Assembly (NCBI GenBank): GCA_012862575.1
Contig: BLSF01000095.1
Span: 43,551-107,550, forward strand
Source of the DNA: Parietichytrium sp. I65-24A
Taxonomy: Eukaryota; Sar; Bigyra; Thraustochytrida; Thraustochytriidae
Direction: 5' to 3'
Length of the DNA stretch: 64,000 nt
Part shown: positions 20,667-30,400 of the stretch, one piece after another
How positions within the stretch are numbered: position 1 is the stretch's first letter
How the letters are laid out: every line of letters begins with the position of its first letter
Notes under the pieces: model-generated
What the model was told of the DNA's origin: nothing
Database searches by the model: none
The model's input: only the letters and a program-made list of their open reading frames with translations
Translations under genes and position numbers: made by a program

Positions 20667-21845
20667 AATTTTGCGCTCTTCGCAATGTGTGTGCCTCGTT
20701 TGACAGGATTTCTTATCAGGCGCTCTCCAACACAGCGCCACAATAGCTGAGTTTATTTGGAACCTGTGACACGGTTTTGTCCCAATGCGCTGCTTGCTGC
20801 GGAGAAAAGGAAGGAGCTGACGATGTTTGGTGCTGCTAGAATTTAGGAACGAGCGCCTCGACTTTTTACAGGTAAGGCTTCATTGAACAACAAACAATTC
20901 TGCCAGACCACAAGAGTGAAAATTGCCTTTGTTCATTTCCATTAGTTTTACAGTTTTAACCACCTGACTTGAAAAAAAAAATTCGAATCTCTTCGTTCTT
21001 TTACTTTTAAAGTGAGCTGATGGAGAATCTGAATTCTGAATTCTGATCTTTCTCCGATGATGCTACATCGCATTTTCCGAAACTTACTGCCCAGCCCAAC
21101 AAGCCTTAGGCACCTCCACCAGGCCCTTCACAGCACCGAAACTCGCAAATTAGCGACGTTGCTGATGACCCGTAGCAAAACAAAAAGACTAAAAGGACGA
21201 CGAGTCCCAAAGTCCCACCACATCGGCCTAACATCTTCCGCCACAAACACCTAGCTAGCTAGAGCACCTCAAGTAAGTCCGCGGACTCTCAGCGAATGTG
21301 GATAATGGAATGAGTACCATCTTTCGACCCATGAAATAAACTTATGCATCGGTACCGGCAAGTCATCCTAGCTAGGAAGAAGTCAACGGTTGCGTCGAGG
21401 CAACACATGTATACGCATGTGAGGAGAGCGCTCGAAGCAAGAGTGTGAAACCATCTTATTCACTTGTTAGCACAGCAATCCACCCAAGTCTCCGCCGAGG
21501 TCGTCGATGGTCATACAAACCCCGAATCTCACGCACCAAGACGCTGGAGCAGGCAGCAGTAGCCGCAGTTGCCGCAGGTGCCGCAGGTGCCGCAGGTCCG
21601 AGGTTTCTTGGATAGACACCGAGTGCTGAGTACCGCCTCGTCTTGGAAGGTCAAGAAGAGGAATTAGAAAGCAGCAAAAAGGGCCCGCCCTTGTTTGTTT
21701 GTTTGTTTGTTCGGGGACGGTCGGTGCTCAGGGGCCTGGCACAGAGCCAAGTCCGAGGCAGCAGTCGTATCTACGGGGAAGAGCGATCGACTCGGGTTTG
21801 ATTGGACTGGAACCTGGGGTGTTGGAAGCTCCACAGGACGCAACA
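20667..21845. other. Intergenic region before the TPT-type transporter
   Basis: This 1.2-kb region contains three copies of TGCCGCAGG (about 21570-21596), a TTGTTTGTTTGTTTG run (about 21692-21710) and one small basic frame described separately. The last 150 bp is in frame with the transporter but has no ATG, so it is treated as leader. Confidence 0.5.
21057..21254 (+). CDS. Small basic ORF, doubtful
   Basis: A 65-codon ATG frame encodes a strongly basic peptide whose first half is hydrophobic/Arg-rich and acid-poor (one Glu), like a mitochondrial presequence. Its second half has the basic run MTRSKTKRLKGRR, of the sort seen in small organellar ribosomal proteins. No specific family (bL34, bL35, bL36) can be matched. 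It lies alone in a gap and could be chance. Confidence 0.2.
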   Translation: MMLHRIFRNLLPSPTSLRHLHQALHSTETRKLATLLMTRSKTKRLKGRRVPKSHHIGLTSSATNT

Positions 21846-23093
21846 ATGGGGAAATCTGTCTTGGAAAGCCGCTCAGGCAACGATGGCACTAAAATGTTGC
21901 CGGAGGAGCAGGAGGATGTGGAGGTTGGGAGGTCAAACGAGCATCTCTTTGCGGAGATGGAGGTGGAGATGCTCGATGGGTGGATGCAGAGAGCTCAAAA
22001 TAGTCTGCAGGGCAACGCGGTGAAGATAGTGCTAATCACAGGGGCTTGGTGGATCTCCAGCTCGATGTTTAGCGTTTATTCGAAGAAAATCTTTAATCAC
22101 TCTCAGGAGGAGCACTCTTCAGAACAAGTAAACCTGGTGGCAGCTATAGTTTTGACGTGGATTCAGCTCGGGGGTGCCGCAGCAATCTACTTAATGTGGG
22201 TTCCGTTCAGGACTCTGGACGAATCCCTGGAAACGCTGATGCGGAAATCCTGGAAGGTGGGGTCTTTGTACCTAGCCGGAAATTTGTCCACAAACCTCAC
22301 GCTGGCACTTATATCAGTATCGAAAACACAAACCTACAAGGCAGCCGAGCCACTCTTTGTGGTCTTCGCGCTTTGGGCGACAGACAAGAAAAAGTGCAAG
22401 ACGCAGGTCAGCGCACTTTCTGTTGTTTGGCTTCTGCTTATTGTGTTCGGTGTCGCGGTGGGATCTTATTCGCCGCCATTCTCTTTCAAAGCGCTTGGAT
22501 TTGCTGCACTATCAAATATTTGTTTTGGCTTTGCGAACGTCTTTGTGAAAGAACTTCAAGCAGAGACCAGCGCCTCCATGGTGGATGTGTACGGTGCATG
22601 TTGTGTGATTGGCTCTCTAGGTGGACTGCTGCCCGTCCTTTTCGTGACCTGGGTGCTTCAGTTTGACCCTGTACTCCTCGGGTTCCGCCTGAGCATGATC
22701 GAGAACAACGGGCAGCTGTCTGCTGTGTGCTACTTTATGTACAACTTTTGCTCCTTTTTAGTGCTTGGATACGTCGTCAGCTCTACACACGCCGTCCTGA
22801 AGGTGGGAAAGCGCATCGCTGCGCTCATAGTGGCAGCGATCTACCTCTCCGAGGATCTCTCGGCGCAGCAATGGTTCGGAATCTACGTCGCGCTCACCGG
22901 TATTGTACTCTATGGTGAAACCAAGGAAGGATCCGTGAACGTGCGGTCCGCTTCAAAGAACTTGCTAATCGTGTCCGTGCTCCTCTTTGCCGGGATCGCT
23001 GTCAGTAAAGCGGATGTCCGGGATCTGCCGGATCAAATTGGAAACTTCGCTCTAGTCGCAAACTCCACCTGGCAAGCAGAGCCGGCCGTATGA
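21846..23093 (+). CDS. Drug/metabolite-superfamily transporter, TPT / nucleotide-sugar type
   Basis: This 415-residue protein uses the ATG at 21846 (CAACAATGG context). A hydrophilic acidic N-terminus (about 1-56) is followed by about ten membrane segments. It belongs to the triose-phosphate/nucleotide-sugar transporter branch: the mid-protein phrase SVSKTQTYKAAEPLF matches the family's S-x-x-x-T-x-x-x-K-A-x-E-P-x-F motif, and the final third (THAVLKVGKRIAALIVAAIYL, then GIYVALTGIVLYG) matches the last conserved membrane pair. Plastid TPTs carry a transit peptide, and none is evident here, so a Golgi/ER nucleotide-sugar or related phosphate-ester exchanger is likelier. Substrate cannot be read from sequence. 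The C-terminus adds one more hydrophobic segment (LLIVSVLLFAGIAV). Confidence 0.9.
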   Translation: MGKSVLESRSGNDGTKMLPEEQEDVEVGRSNEHLFAEMEVEMLDGWMQRAQNSLQGNAVKIVLITGAWWISSSMFSVYSKKIFNHSQEEHSSEQVNLVAAIVLTWIQLGGAAAIYLMWVPFRTLDESLETLMRKSWKVGSLYLAGNLSTNLTLALISVSKTQTYKAAEPLFVVFALWATDKKKCKTQVSALSVVWLLLIVFGVAVGSYSPPFSFKALGFAALSNICFGFANVFVKELQAETSASMVDVYGACCVIGSLGGLLPVLFVTWVLQFDPVLLGFRLSMIENNGQLSAVCYFMYNFCSFLVLGYVVSSTHAVLKVGKRIAALIVAAIYLSEDLSAQQWFGIYVALTGIVLYGETKEGSVNVRSASKNLLIVSVLLFAGIAVSKADVRDLPDQIGNFALVANSTWQAEPAV

Positions 23094-23463
23094 ACGAACA
23101 ACACCCTTGCACACACCGACTTTGATTGAACATTACTTGGTTTTAGCAACAAACAAACAGAAATAAGAAGAAACAATCAGATCCGAATGAATGCTTGAGA
23201 GTCGTTGGCGAACCAACTTGCACGCCTAACGCAACTGCAAATGGCCGCGTCTCTTCGCGACAACTCCAACTCCAATCTAACTATCTAACGAGCGCCGCCA
23301 TCATCATTACCGTGCACGGTGCTACACACTATGTATACACTTCCCTCCAAACTCGCGAACTGACCAAACCGACCCATCTCACAAACCCGCACGTTCACAC
23401 GTTCAAACATTCACACTGCCACTCTCAACTCTAAACTCTCAACTCTCAGTGTGCGTGCCTGCC
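23094..23463. promoter_or_regulatory. Leader/promoter region of the dehydratase gene
   Basis: This 370-bp spacer lies between two genes in the same direction. The last 70 bp before the ATG is a C/A/T-rich run of short imperfect repeats (ACGTTCACACGTTCAAACATTCACAC, then CTCAACTCT units, about 23389-23447). A similar CACACGTTCACACG run precedes the MBD4-like gene at about 46990-47015. Confidence 0.45.
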
Positions 23464-24531
23464 ATGTCGCTTGCAGACGTGGGCAACGATGTGGTCGCGG
23501 CCACAGAGCGCGTTCGCGACGGGGCGTATCGCACTGGTCTCGTGCGCGCGTACTGGCTGGAGCGCGGGAGCGCTGGCGCCGTGGGCTCCGTGGGCGGTAA
23601 GGTGTGGCTCAAGCTGGAGAGCGAGCAGGTGACAGGGAGCTTCAAAGCTCGCGGAGCGCTGAACAAGGTGGCCAAGCTGGTGGAGAAGGCCAAGGCGACG
23701 GGAGATGCTAAAGTGCGCGCGGTGACGGCGAGCACGGGCAACCACGCCTTGGCGGTGTCGCACGCGGCGCACGCGGCGCAGAGGTGCAACGGCGCGGAGG
23801 TGGAGATCCAGCTGCAGGTGTACCTGCCAGAGACAGCGTCGTCGGCCAAGGTGCAGCTGCTGGGGGACATGGGCGTGGATGTGAGGTTCCACGGCAAGGA
23901 GTGCCTGGCGGCGGAGGAAGAGGCGCTGAGAGTGGCCAAGGAAGCCGGCATGGAGTACATCTCGCCGTACAATGACCCCGACATCGTCGCCGGCCAGGGC
24001 ACCGCCGCGGTGGAGATCCTGCAGCAGCTCAAGGAGCAGAGCGACAGCGGTGATCTAGATGCGATTTTCGTGCCTGTCGGCGGTGGCGGACTCATATCCG
24101 GCATCGCGGCGTACATCAAGACGGTATCACCGACCACCAAGGTGTACGGATGCTGTCCGAAGAACGATGCGCACATGGCTCGGAGCGTGAAGGCGGGGCA
24201 CCTTCTCCCTGGCGACGACTATCTGGAAAATGGCGGGGTCACTATAAGCGAAGGGACTGCCGGGGCGGTGCAGAGCAACAGCATTACGTTTGACATTTGC
24301 AAAGCTGCGGTGGACGAATGGATAGAGCTCGCAGAAGAGGACATCGAAAAGGCCGTGGTAGATTTGTTTGTAAAGCAGCACAAAGCGGTTGAGGGGGCAG
24401 CTGGATTGGGCCTTGCGGGCTACTACAAAGTCCAAGACGAGCTCAAAGGCAAGCAGGTGGCTATTGTTCTGTGCGGAGGCAATTTCAAGGCTGAAATCAT
24501 GAAGGACTTGTTGAACAAGTACCTTTCTTAG
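23464..24531 (+). CDS. PLP-dependent serine/threonine dehydratase (fold type II)
   Basis: This 355-residue enzyme starts at ATG 23464. Fold-type-II PLP enzymes of this group convert L-Thr or L-Ser to 2-oxobutyrate or pyruvate plus ammonia, and serine racemase is a close relative. The Schiff-base lysine is K61 in GSFKARGA. The substrate loop is STGNHA (90-95), the phosphate-binding loop is GGGGLISG, and the C-terminal cofactor motif is CGGN. In mammalian serine racemase the residue after the first Ser of the SSGNH loop is the re-face catalytic Ser. Here it is T91, which favours dehydratase activity over racemisation, though this is inference. No ACT regulatory domain is present, so it is the short catabolic type. 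Length is normal. A (TC)n tract follows the stop. Confidence 0.93.
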   Translation: MSLADVGNDVVAATERVRDGAYRTGLVRAYWLERGSAGAVGSVGGKVWLKLESEQVTGSFKARGALNKVAKLVEKAKATGDAKVRAVTASTGNHALAVSHAAHAAQRCNGAEVEIQLQVYLPETASSAKVQLLGDMGVDVRFHGKECLAAEEEALRVAKEAGMEYISPYNDPDIVAGQGTAAVEILQQLKEQSDSGDLDAIFVPVGGGGLISGIAAYIKTVSPTTKVYGCCPKNDAHMARSVKAGHLLPGDDYLENGGVTISEGTAGAVQSNSITFDICKAAVDEWIELAEEDIEKAVVDLFVKQHKAVEGAAGLGLAGYYKVQDELKGKQVAIVLCGGNFKAEIMKDLLNKYLS

Positions 24532-24567
24532 ACGGGGTCTGAAACGGGACTGATCCAGGAGATTTCG

Positions 24568-24570
<3 letters not shown>

Positions 24571-24608
<38 letters not shown>

Positions 24609-24618
24609 CCTCTCTTTT
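24571..24618. repeat. (TC)n microsatellite
   Basis: An almost pure TC run of about 35 bp, then GTCTCCCTCTCT, lies in the 196-bp spacer between the dehydratase stop and the CobW stop. It is probably transcribed in the 3' end of one or both convergent genes. Confidence 0.85.
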
Positions 24619-24727
24619 TGCATGGCGCAATTTAGATGCAACATGTCTCTATTTTTTATTTTATTTTCACCCTATCGCAATAATTAAGAAGAAAAATGAA
24701 ATGTAAATTGGTATCTTCAATCGCTCT

Positions 24728-26056
24728 TCACGATGACAGACGTAGTGATGACACACGAACACTTGCAAGTCCATGCACTGCACCCTCCTCCTCCACGATG
24801 CCAGAAACGTCAGCGACTGGCTCGTCTTCAATTATACAGGCCTCCACACCTTTCAGGAGACGCTCGCGGATGTGCCCGTACCGGGGTTGGTCGAGAGGGC
24901 CGATAAAGACGATCACGCTGCACTTGTCTTTGGGGTCAAAAATCATGCGATCACGAAAGAATTCCATGTGGCCGTAGACACCTTGAAGAACGTGACGTTC
25001 ATCAAACTTGAACTGGCGGGTCCAGATTAGTCCTTTGTATCTGACCAGAACCTCTGGAAAAGACTTGAGGATCGACATCTCCAGCCACGACTCTAGCCTC
25101 TGAAGATCGATTGGGCCTTTGTCCACTTTGACGCTATACGTCGAGAACCCCAGCGTCTCGTGATTGTGTGCGCGGTGGCTGTGGTGCTCCTCCGATGTGG
25201 TGGCGCCAGCAGGGTTCTGTATTTGAAGCAAGACCGACTGAATGGACGGCGACCGTAGAGAAAACCCGTTCAGATTCATGACCTTGGCAGGTGTCAGTTC
25301 TGGGGGGAGGCTCTTTTGCTCGTCACGAACAGATCCAGTATGAATTTGCGAGGTGGAGTTGACCTCGCGAACTCGCGAGACGAGGTCGTCCAGCAGCGCA
25401 GCATCACCTGCCAAAGCGTCAACTTTGTTGATCATCACCACGTCCGCCAGGGAGATCTGCTCGCGCAAGAGCTTGCCTACCTTGGACTCGTGCGCATCTC
25501 CCGCGCCGGCACCGTCAGAATTGAAGTGCTGCACGCAGTGGGACGCGTCCACCACGCAGTAGATGCCGTCAAGGCGCACGCAGCGCTGCACAAACGGATC
25601 GGAGAAGAACGTTTGCACGACAGGTGCCAGCTCGGAAAGTCCGGAGAGCTCAATGATCACGCCGTCCAGCGACCCCGCCCTGGCGATGATCCGCTTCAGA
25701 GCGTCCACGAGATCCCCGCGCACCCTGCAGCACATGCATCCATTCGGCATGAGCACCACCTCGTCCGCGCCGCGCAGCTCGTCCACGTCCCCGCGCACCA
25801 GAAGCTCATCATCCACGCTCTGCTCGCCCACCTCGTTCTCGATCACCACCCAGCGCCGCCCATTGTTTTCCCGCAGCAGGCGGTTCAGCAGCGTCGTCTT
25901 ACCACTTCCAAGGAAACCAGTAAGCACCGCGCACCCCAGCCGTTTCCCGCGCAGGTCCCCGCACTCCTCCGCGGCGACCTTGTCCTCCGCACTCAGCTCA
26001 ACCTCGCCAGCCTCGCCGGCCAGCTGAGACCGCACCTTCTCACAGAACTTGCACAT
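24728..26056 (-). CDS. CobW/COG0523 GTPase, zinc metallochaperone ZNG1-like
   Basis: This 442-residue protein has its ATG at 26054-26056. COG0523 GTPases insert metals into client enzymes, and eukaryotic ZNG1 passes zinc to methionine aminopeptidase. The Walker A motif is GFLGSGKTT (47-55), the invariant metal motif is GCMCC (106-110, CxCC) in the phrase PNGCMCCRVRGDL, and the G4 motif is NKVD (210-213). A His-rich loop (HHSHRAHNHE) lies before the C-terminal CobW_C domain, which contains FPEVLVRYKGLIW and FIGPLDQPRYGHIRERL. The N-terminus starts M-C-K-F-C, a CxxC that could add a metal or partner site. Length is typical. ZNG1-like is preferred over the bacterial B12-related CobW by taxonomy and by the C-terminal phrases. 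Confidence 0.93.
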   Translation of the reverse strand: MCKFCEKVRSQLAGEAGEVELSAEDKVAAEECGDLRGKRLGCAVLTGFLGSGKTTLLNRLLRENNGRRWVVIENEVGEQSVDDELLVRGDVDELRGADEVVLMPNGCMCCRVRGDLVDALKRIIARAGSLDGVIIELSGLSELAPVVQTFFSDPFVQRCVRLDGIYCVVDASHCVQHFNSDGAGAGDAHESKVGKLLREQISLADVVMINKVDALAGDAALLDDLVSRVREVNSTSQIHTGSVRDEQKSLPPELTPAKVMNLNGFSLRSPSIQSVLLQIQNPAGATTSEEHHSHRAHNHETLGFSTYSVKVDKGPIDLQRLESWLEMSILKSFPEVLVRYKGLIWTRQFKFDERHVLQGVYGHMEFFRDRMIFDPKDKCSVIVFIGPLDQPRYGHIRERLLKGVEACIIEDEPVADVSGIVEEEGAVHGLASVRVSSLRLSS

Positions 26057-27221
26057 CGCACCACCCTATCGAGCGATAGCGCCGACCTTTTTGATTCCCC
26101 ACAGTCACCACAGTCCCCACAATTCCCACAATTCCCACAGGTCGGCTTGCTTGCACGTAGTAAGAGTGACCACCGGGTGGGTGGGTACACACAGCAAAAA
26201 CTGAACGATGAAGAAACTACGTTTTACAGGTCATAACTTCCAAATTTAACCCCAAATGCACGTGATTGTTCCAAGTTTTGGCTGTCGAACCTTAGTTGAA
26301 CCTTACGCGACAACGAAATTACATGAATTATGCAAATGTCATAAGTTAAGTTTGCCGGCTGTCACAAATTCTGACGTCTGAATCCTGATTATGAATTGTG
26401 TTTGTGAGATGCGGAGATGGGCGCCGCAGCAAGACAAGCCACGTGATAGAGACCGCGGGAGCTCGGAATTGGCAGGGCCTGGACAGGAGCAAGGTTGGGA
26501 GCTGCAAAGGTCCGTCGTTGTTTATCGTGTCACGGGCGTTCAATGCTTTAACGATATTCGGTCATGCTGATGCTGCCGCTACTGAGCACTGAACTGGACT
26601 GGACCGAACTGGTGCGGTGGGAGAAGCCGCCGGTGCGGCACTTCGACCAGTCATGCGATTCGTCAGCGGCGTCGGTCTCGTGAATGGATATGAATGGATA
26701 TGAATGGATGATTGGATGATTGGATGAATGAAGGGATGATTGGATGCTCGAAGCACTTGCACCTTCGCTGATTTTCGGGAGCAAATTTCGAGATCGAGGT
26801 CGAGATTCGTGAACTGTTCTCCTAAGACGAACTCAAACGAACAATTACCAAGAACCACCATCTTGGCTTCTAGGCATTCTCTACCAAGTGCTAAACGGCT
26901 GGCTCCAAAATCATCTACTCCCCCAACACACTTCTACCATATCCTCTAGTCACCCATCAGAGCGTCGCCTACCCCTCTGCCACCCCCAAAACCACCTCCT
27001 ACCCTCCCTACTTAATCATCCTACTAACCCTTCCAGAACCCACTCCTTGCAACTATGCATTACCACCACATCTACGCCTTCTCATAGGACCCGCAAGCCT
27101 TTCCGAAACCATTCTCTCTCTCCTCTCTCGCACATACTCAGCCAGAGCTAGAGTAGGTCGTAGATGCTCGAGGTAAGCGGATGTAAGAGGAGAGCAAACT
27201 GAGCAAACAAAGGAGGAAGGC

Positions 27222-27260
<39 letters not shown>

Positions 27261-27356
27261 AAGAACCGCAACAGCACTAACAGCACACATCCAACTTGTG
27301 GGGGAGAGAATCCTCGCAGATACCGTACCCTCAAGAGTGAGGCGTCAGCTGCGGGG

Positions 27357-27395
<39 letters not shown>

Positions 27396-27423
27396 AGAGA
27401 GAGAGAGTATAGAGAGGGAGAAG
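26057..27423. promoter_or_regulatory. Divergent region CobW / DCAF1, rich in simple repeats
   Basis: This is 1.37 kb between divergent starts. Next to the CobW start is a CACAGTCACCACAGTCCCCACAATTCCCAC repeat (about 26099-26140). Further on come ATGAATGGATATGAATGGAT and GATTGGATGATTGGATG runs (26686-26745), a (GA)n tract at about 27221-27256, and a second purine tract (27360-27423) that runs directly into the DCAF1 ATG. The frame open upstream of DCAF1 has only a GTG start at 27298 and encodes Arg-Glu repeats from the GA tract, so it is treated as leader. Confidence 0.6.
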
Positions 27424-30400
27424 ATGGAGGACGATGAAGCAAGTAGCGGCGGTGCGCTGGAGGAGCGTCTGGCGGACCTTGCGGGCAGGTGCGCAATATT
27501 GGCGAGTATCTCGACGTTCGACCTTGGGAGCAGGCTGGACATGGAGGACGAGACGGTGCTGGACGCGCTGAAAGCGATGCAGGAGGCGGCGGAGCTGCTG
27601 GAGGAACTGGAGAATGAGTACCTGAACGCGGAAGATTGCAGCCCGATGGTGGATGATCGGGAAAAGTATGGGATCGGAGAAGCAATGGCTCTGCTGTCGA
27701 TGACGGGTAGCATGGACTGGGTCCAGGCGCTGAAAACGATGCTGTCGGTGGAGTCGCCGAGCGTGAGCCAGAACATTGATGTAAAGTGCGTGGCGCTGCA
27801 CTTTTTGCAAGCTGCTTTCGAGCCTGTGGCGGGAACCAACTCTCCAATGCTCGGGTTTTTGGAAGACGTGGTGTCTTTCCAGGTGCTTGTTGCTTACGCA
27901 TTTGGAGATGCTTTTCTGGTCACAGAAAAGCAGTTGCAAGCGGGAGACAAGAAGGAATCCTCCTCAAAGCGGAAGCTGCATAACAAGGTGGAGGACCCCC
28001 TTGCGCTCCAGGTTTGCAAGTGGTGGAAGGATTCGCCAGAAAAGGCTAAACTACTGCGTCAGCGCGCAACGTCTTTATTATCTGTGTTTGTGTTTTTGGA
28101 GAAGTCTGCCGGGGAGTATTTGATGAATCAGCATGTGGAAAAAGGCTTGCACACCTCAATGCCTCGTGTGATACTCAATCGTATGAAGCGGGAGCTGTGG
28201 CCGGAATACCAAGAGGCAACCGGCATTGCCTCCAGCGCAGACAAATCCGCTGCACCTGGAAGGCATGGCAAAAGTTCAAAAAGCACTAGGCAGAAACAAA
28301 GCGGCGTCAGCTCCTCGAGCAGTAGTTCTATCGTTCCGACAAGTGCGAACGCACCCCTCAACTTTTCCGCCAAGAAGCCTAGCAGCAGCAAGCAAGCCCA
28401 GTTCAGCGCGAGCAGTACAGCAAAGAAAATCCACGCAAAGGACAAACAGGAGGCTAGCAAGAGATCGCGGTCCACATCAGACTCCGGGTATAAGAGCACA
28501 CAACTTCGCCGGTACAATAAAGAGTTGTGTTTCTGCTTGCGACTTTTGGAGAAAATGTCCGAGCGGAGTATATCTGTGACAAGGCCAATTTTGCAGGAGA
28601 ATGGGCTCAAGTTCTTCTTTCAAATGATTCACCAGACGAACAGGGATGATGTCTTCTTGATCAGTGAAGCGCTGGTGCTTGTTTCCAACCTGTGTATGCA
28701 TCAAAAGATCGCCAATGACTTTATGGACCGCAATGGGGTCAAACTACTACTCGAGCTGGCGCGAACGTCGAAGCGCCCTTTCTATTTGCTGCCGGGAATA
28801 TCCTACTGCATTTCGTGTCTCTCAACAACGGTTATTCATCGGATATGCCAGCTTCCTTTTCAGCTCTTTCGGCAGGTAAACACGTTCATGCTCGAGCTGC
28901 TCGAAAATGATCAAGATATTGTTCAAATGTCTGCGATGGTGTACTGGGGAGAGGCTTTAAAATGCCCAATGAATCTCAAGATGTTCGACAGTTTTGACGG
29001 AGCCTCGCTGCTCTTGAATTGTCTGGCGAGTCCTGTGCCTTCCCGCTTTTCAGTTAAAACAGAGCTCTTTGTGAAGCACATTGTATACACGTTGGAAGTT
29101 TATATGCGTGCTCACGTTGCCGTTGCAGCTCATCTCGTTCAGCTGGACGTCGCCCACTCGCAAAGGACCAAGGACGGACAGCACCTTGCTGCAAACTCGC
29201 GCATACGAAGTGATAGTCTTGGCAGCTTGAGCAGCATTGGAAGCTCCGCTAGCCGGTCTACCACACGAGCAAAGCTTGCTGAAGACAAGCCAATGGATAC
29301 CGATCTAATTGCCACTGAGAGCAACATGGCTTTCTTGCAGTCCCACCGCGACGTAGCCATGCGCATCTTGACGCGCTCAAAGTGGAAGCCTGTCGAAACT
29401 ATTTTGGCTTACAAGGTACCTCGTGATAATGATGAGGATGGCGCAGCGGAGAGTGAGGGGTCCAAGTCGAAGAAAGGGGACTCTAACCCAGATTTGAGCG
29501 GCAATCAAGGCTTATCCACCACGTCGGCGGTACAATCCTCGCAAAACGCCAACAGCGACATTGCCGCTGGTGCCGGGCAGCAGGGGGGAGGCTCTCACCT
29601 TACAGAGCAGTTTCCCGCGCTTGTCATGCTATTGCAAATTGTTCATAGCACTGCTGGCATCGAGGTGCCGAGATCTTACCTGTCAGACACTGCTGTTGCC
29701 GCTCTCCTGATTCTTAGGGTGGTCACCCTACTTCCTTACACGTACAAGATCTTGTGCGAATGCACCGTCCCCACTCTGTTTTCGCCGCTGTCCGGAGAGT
29801 TCGCCGATAGCTGGGCCTTTGGAGATATGGAGGAAGAAGAGAGTTTGCAAGGAATCACGGTTCTCTTCATGGCAGTTGGGGTTTCGGAGGGTCGGGAAGC
29901 ACAGTTAATTCAAGCCACTCTCGAGGTCATATGTAATTGCTGCTCGCCAACGATGGGAGAAGACCGAGCCCAGCGGCCTGTGCGCAAACTAGCCCGCCAC
30001 AACAATGCCATTATGACCCTGCTTGCTCTTTTGAGGTATAACGAAACGCCACGATACGCAGACAGCATTCGTTATTTGGCTTGCCTCGCACTACACGGGC
30101 TCGCAAATGACCATCACGTCGCCCAAGTCTTGGAGACCTTAAATGTGACCCAAGCGCTTACTAAAATCGCGAGGTCGGAACCCGTGCTGTTCGAAAACAA
30201 GAGAATACATAAGAAACTCCGTCGAGAAGCCCTAAAACTGATCGAGCACATCTCAGACGCGAGTAAAACTGCCAATACGCAAAATATAATCGGAGATGTT
30301 GCTGATGCTACGAATAAGAGGTTGCTGAGAAATGCGATCGTGGAGAGAACGCAGATTAACTTTGATTCTCGTGAGCTGCTAGGACTCATTAAGGACCATC

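Noticed and set aside
25316-26236. 306-codon plus-strand frame opposite the CobW gene
   Set aside because: His/Arg/Gln-rich translation typical of the antisense of a GC-rich gene, with no recognisable domain.
27298-27423. Upstream extension of DCAF1
   Set aside because: It begins at GTG and encodes Arg-Glu repeats from a GA microsatellite. The ATG at 27424 follows directly.
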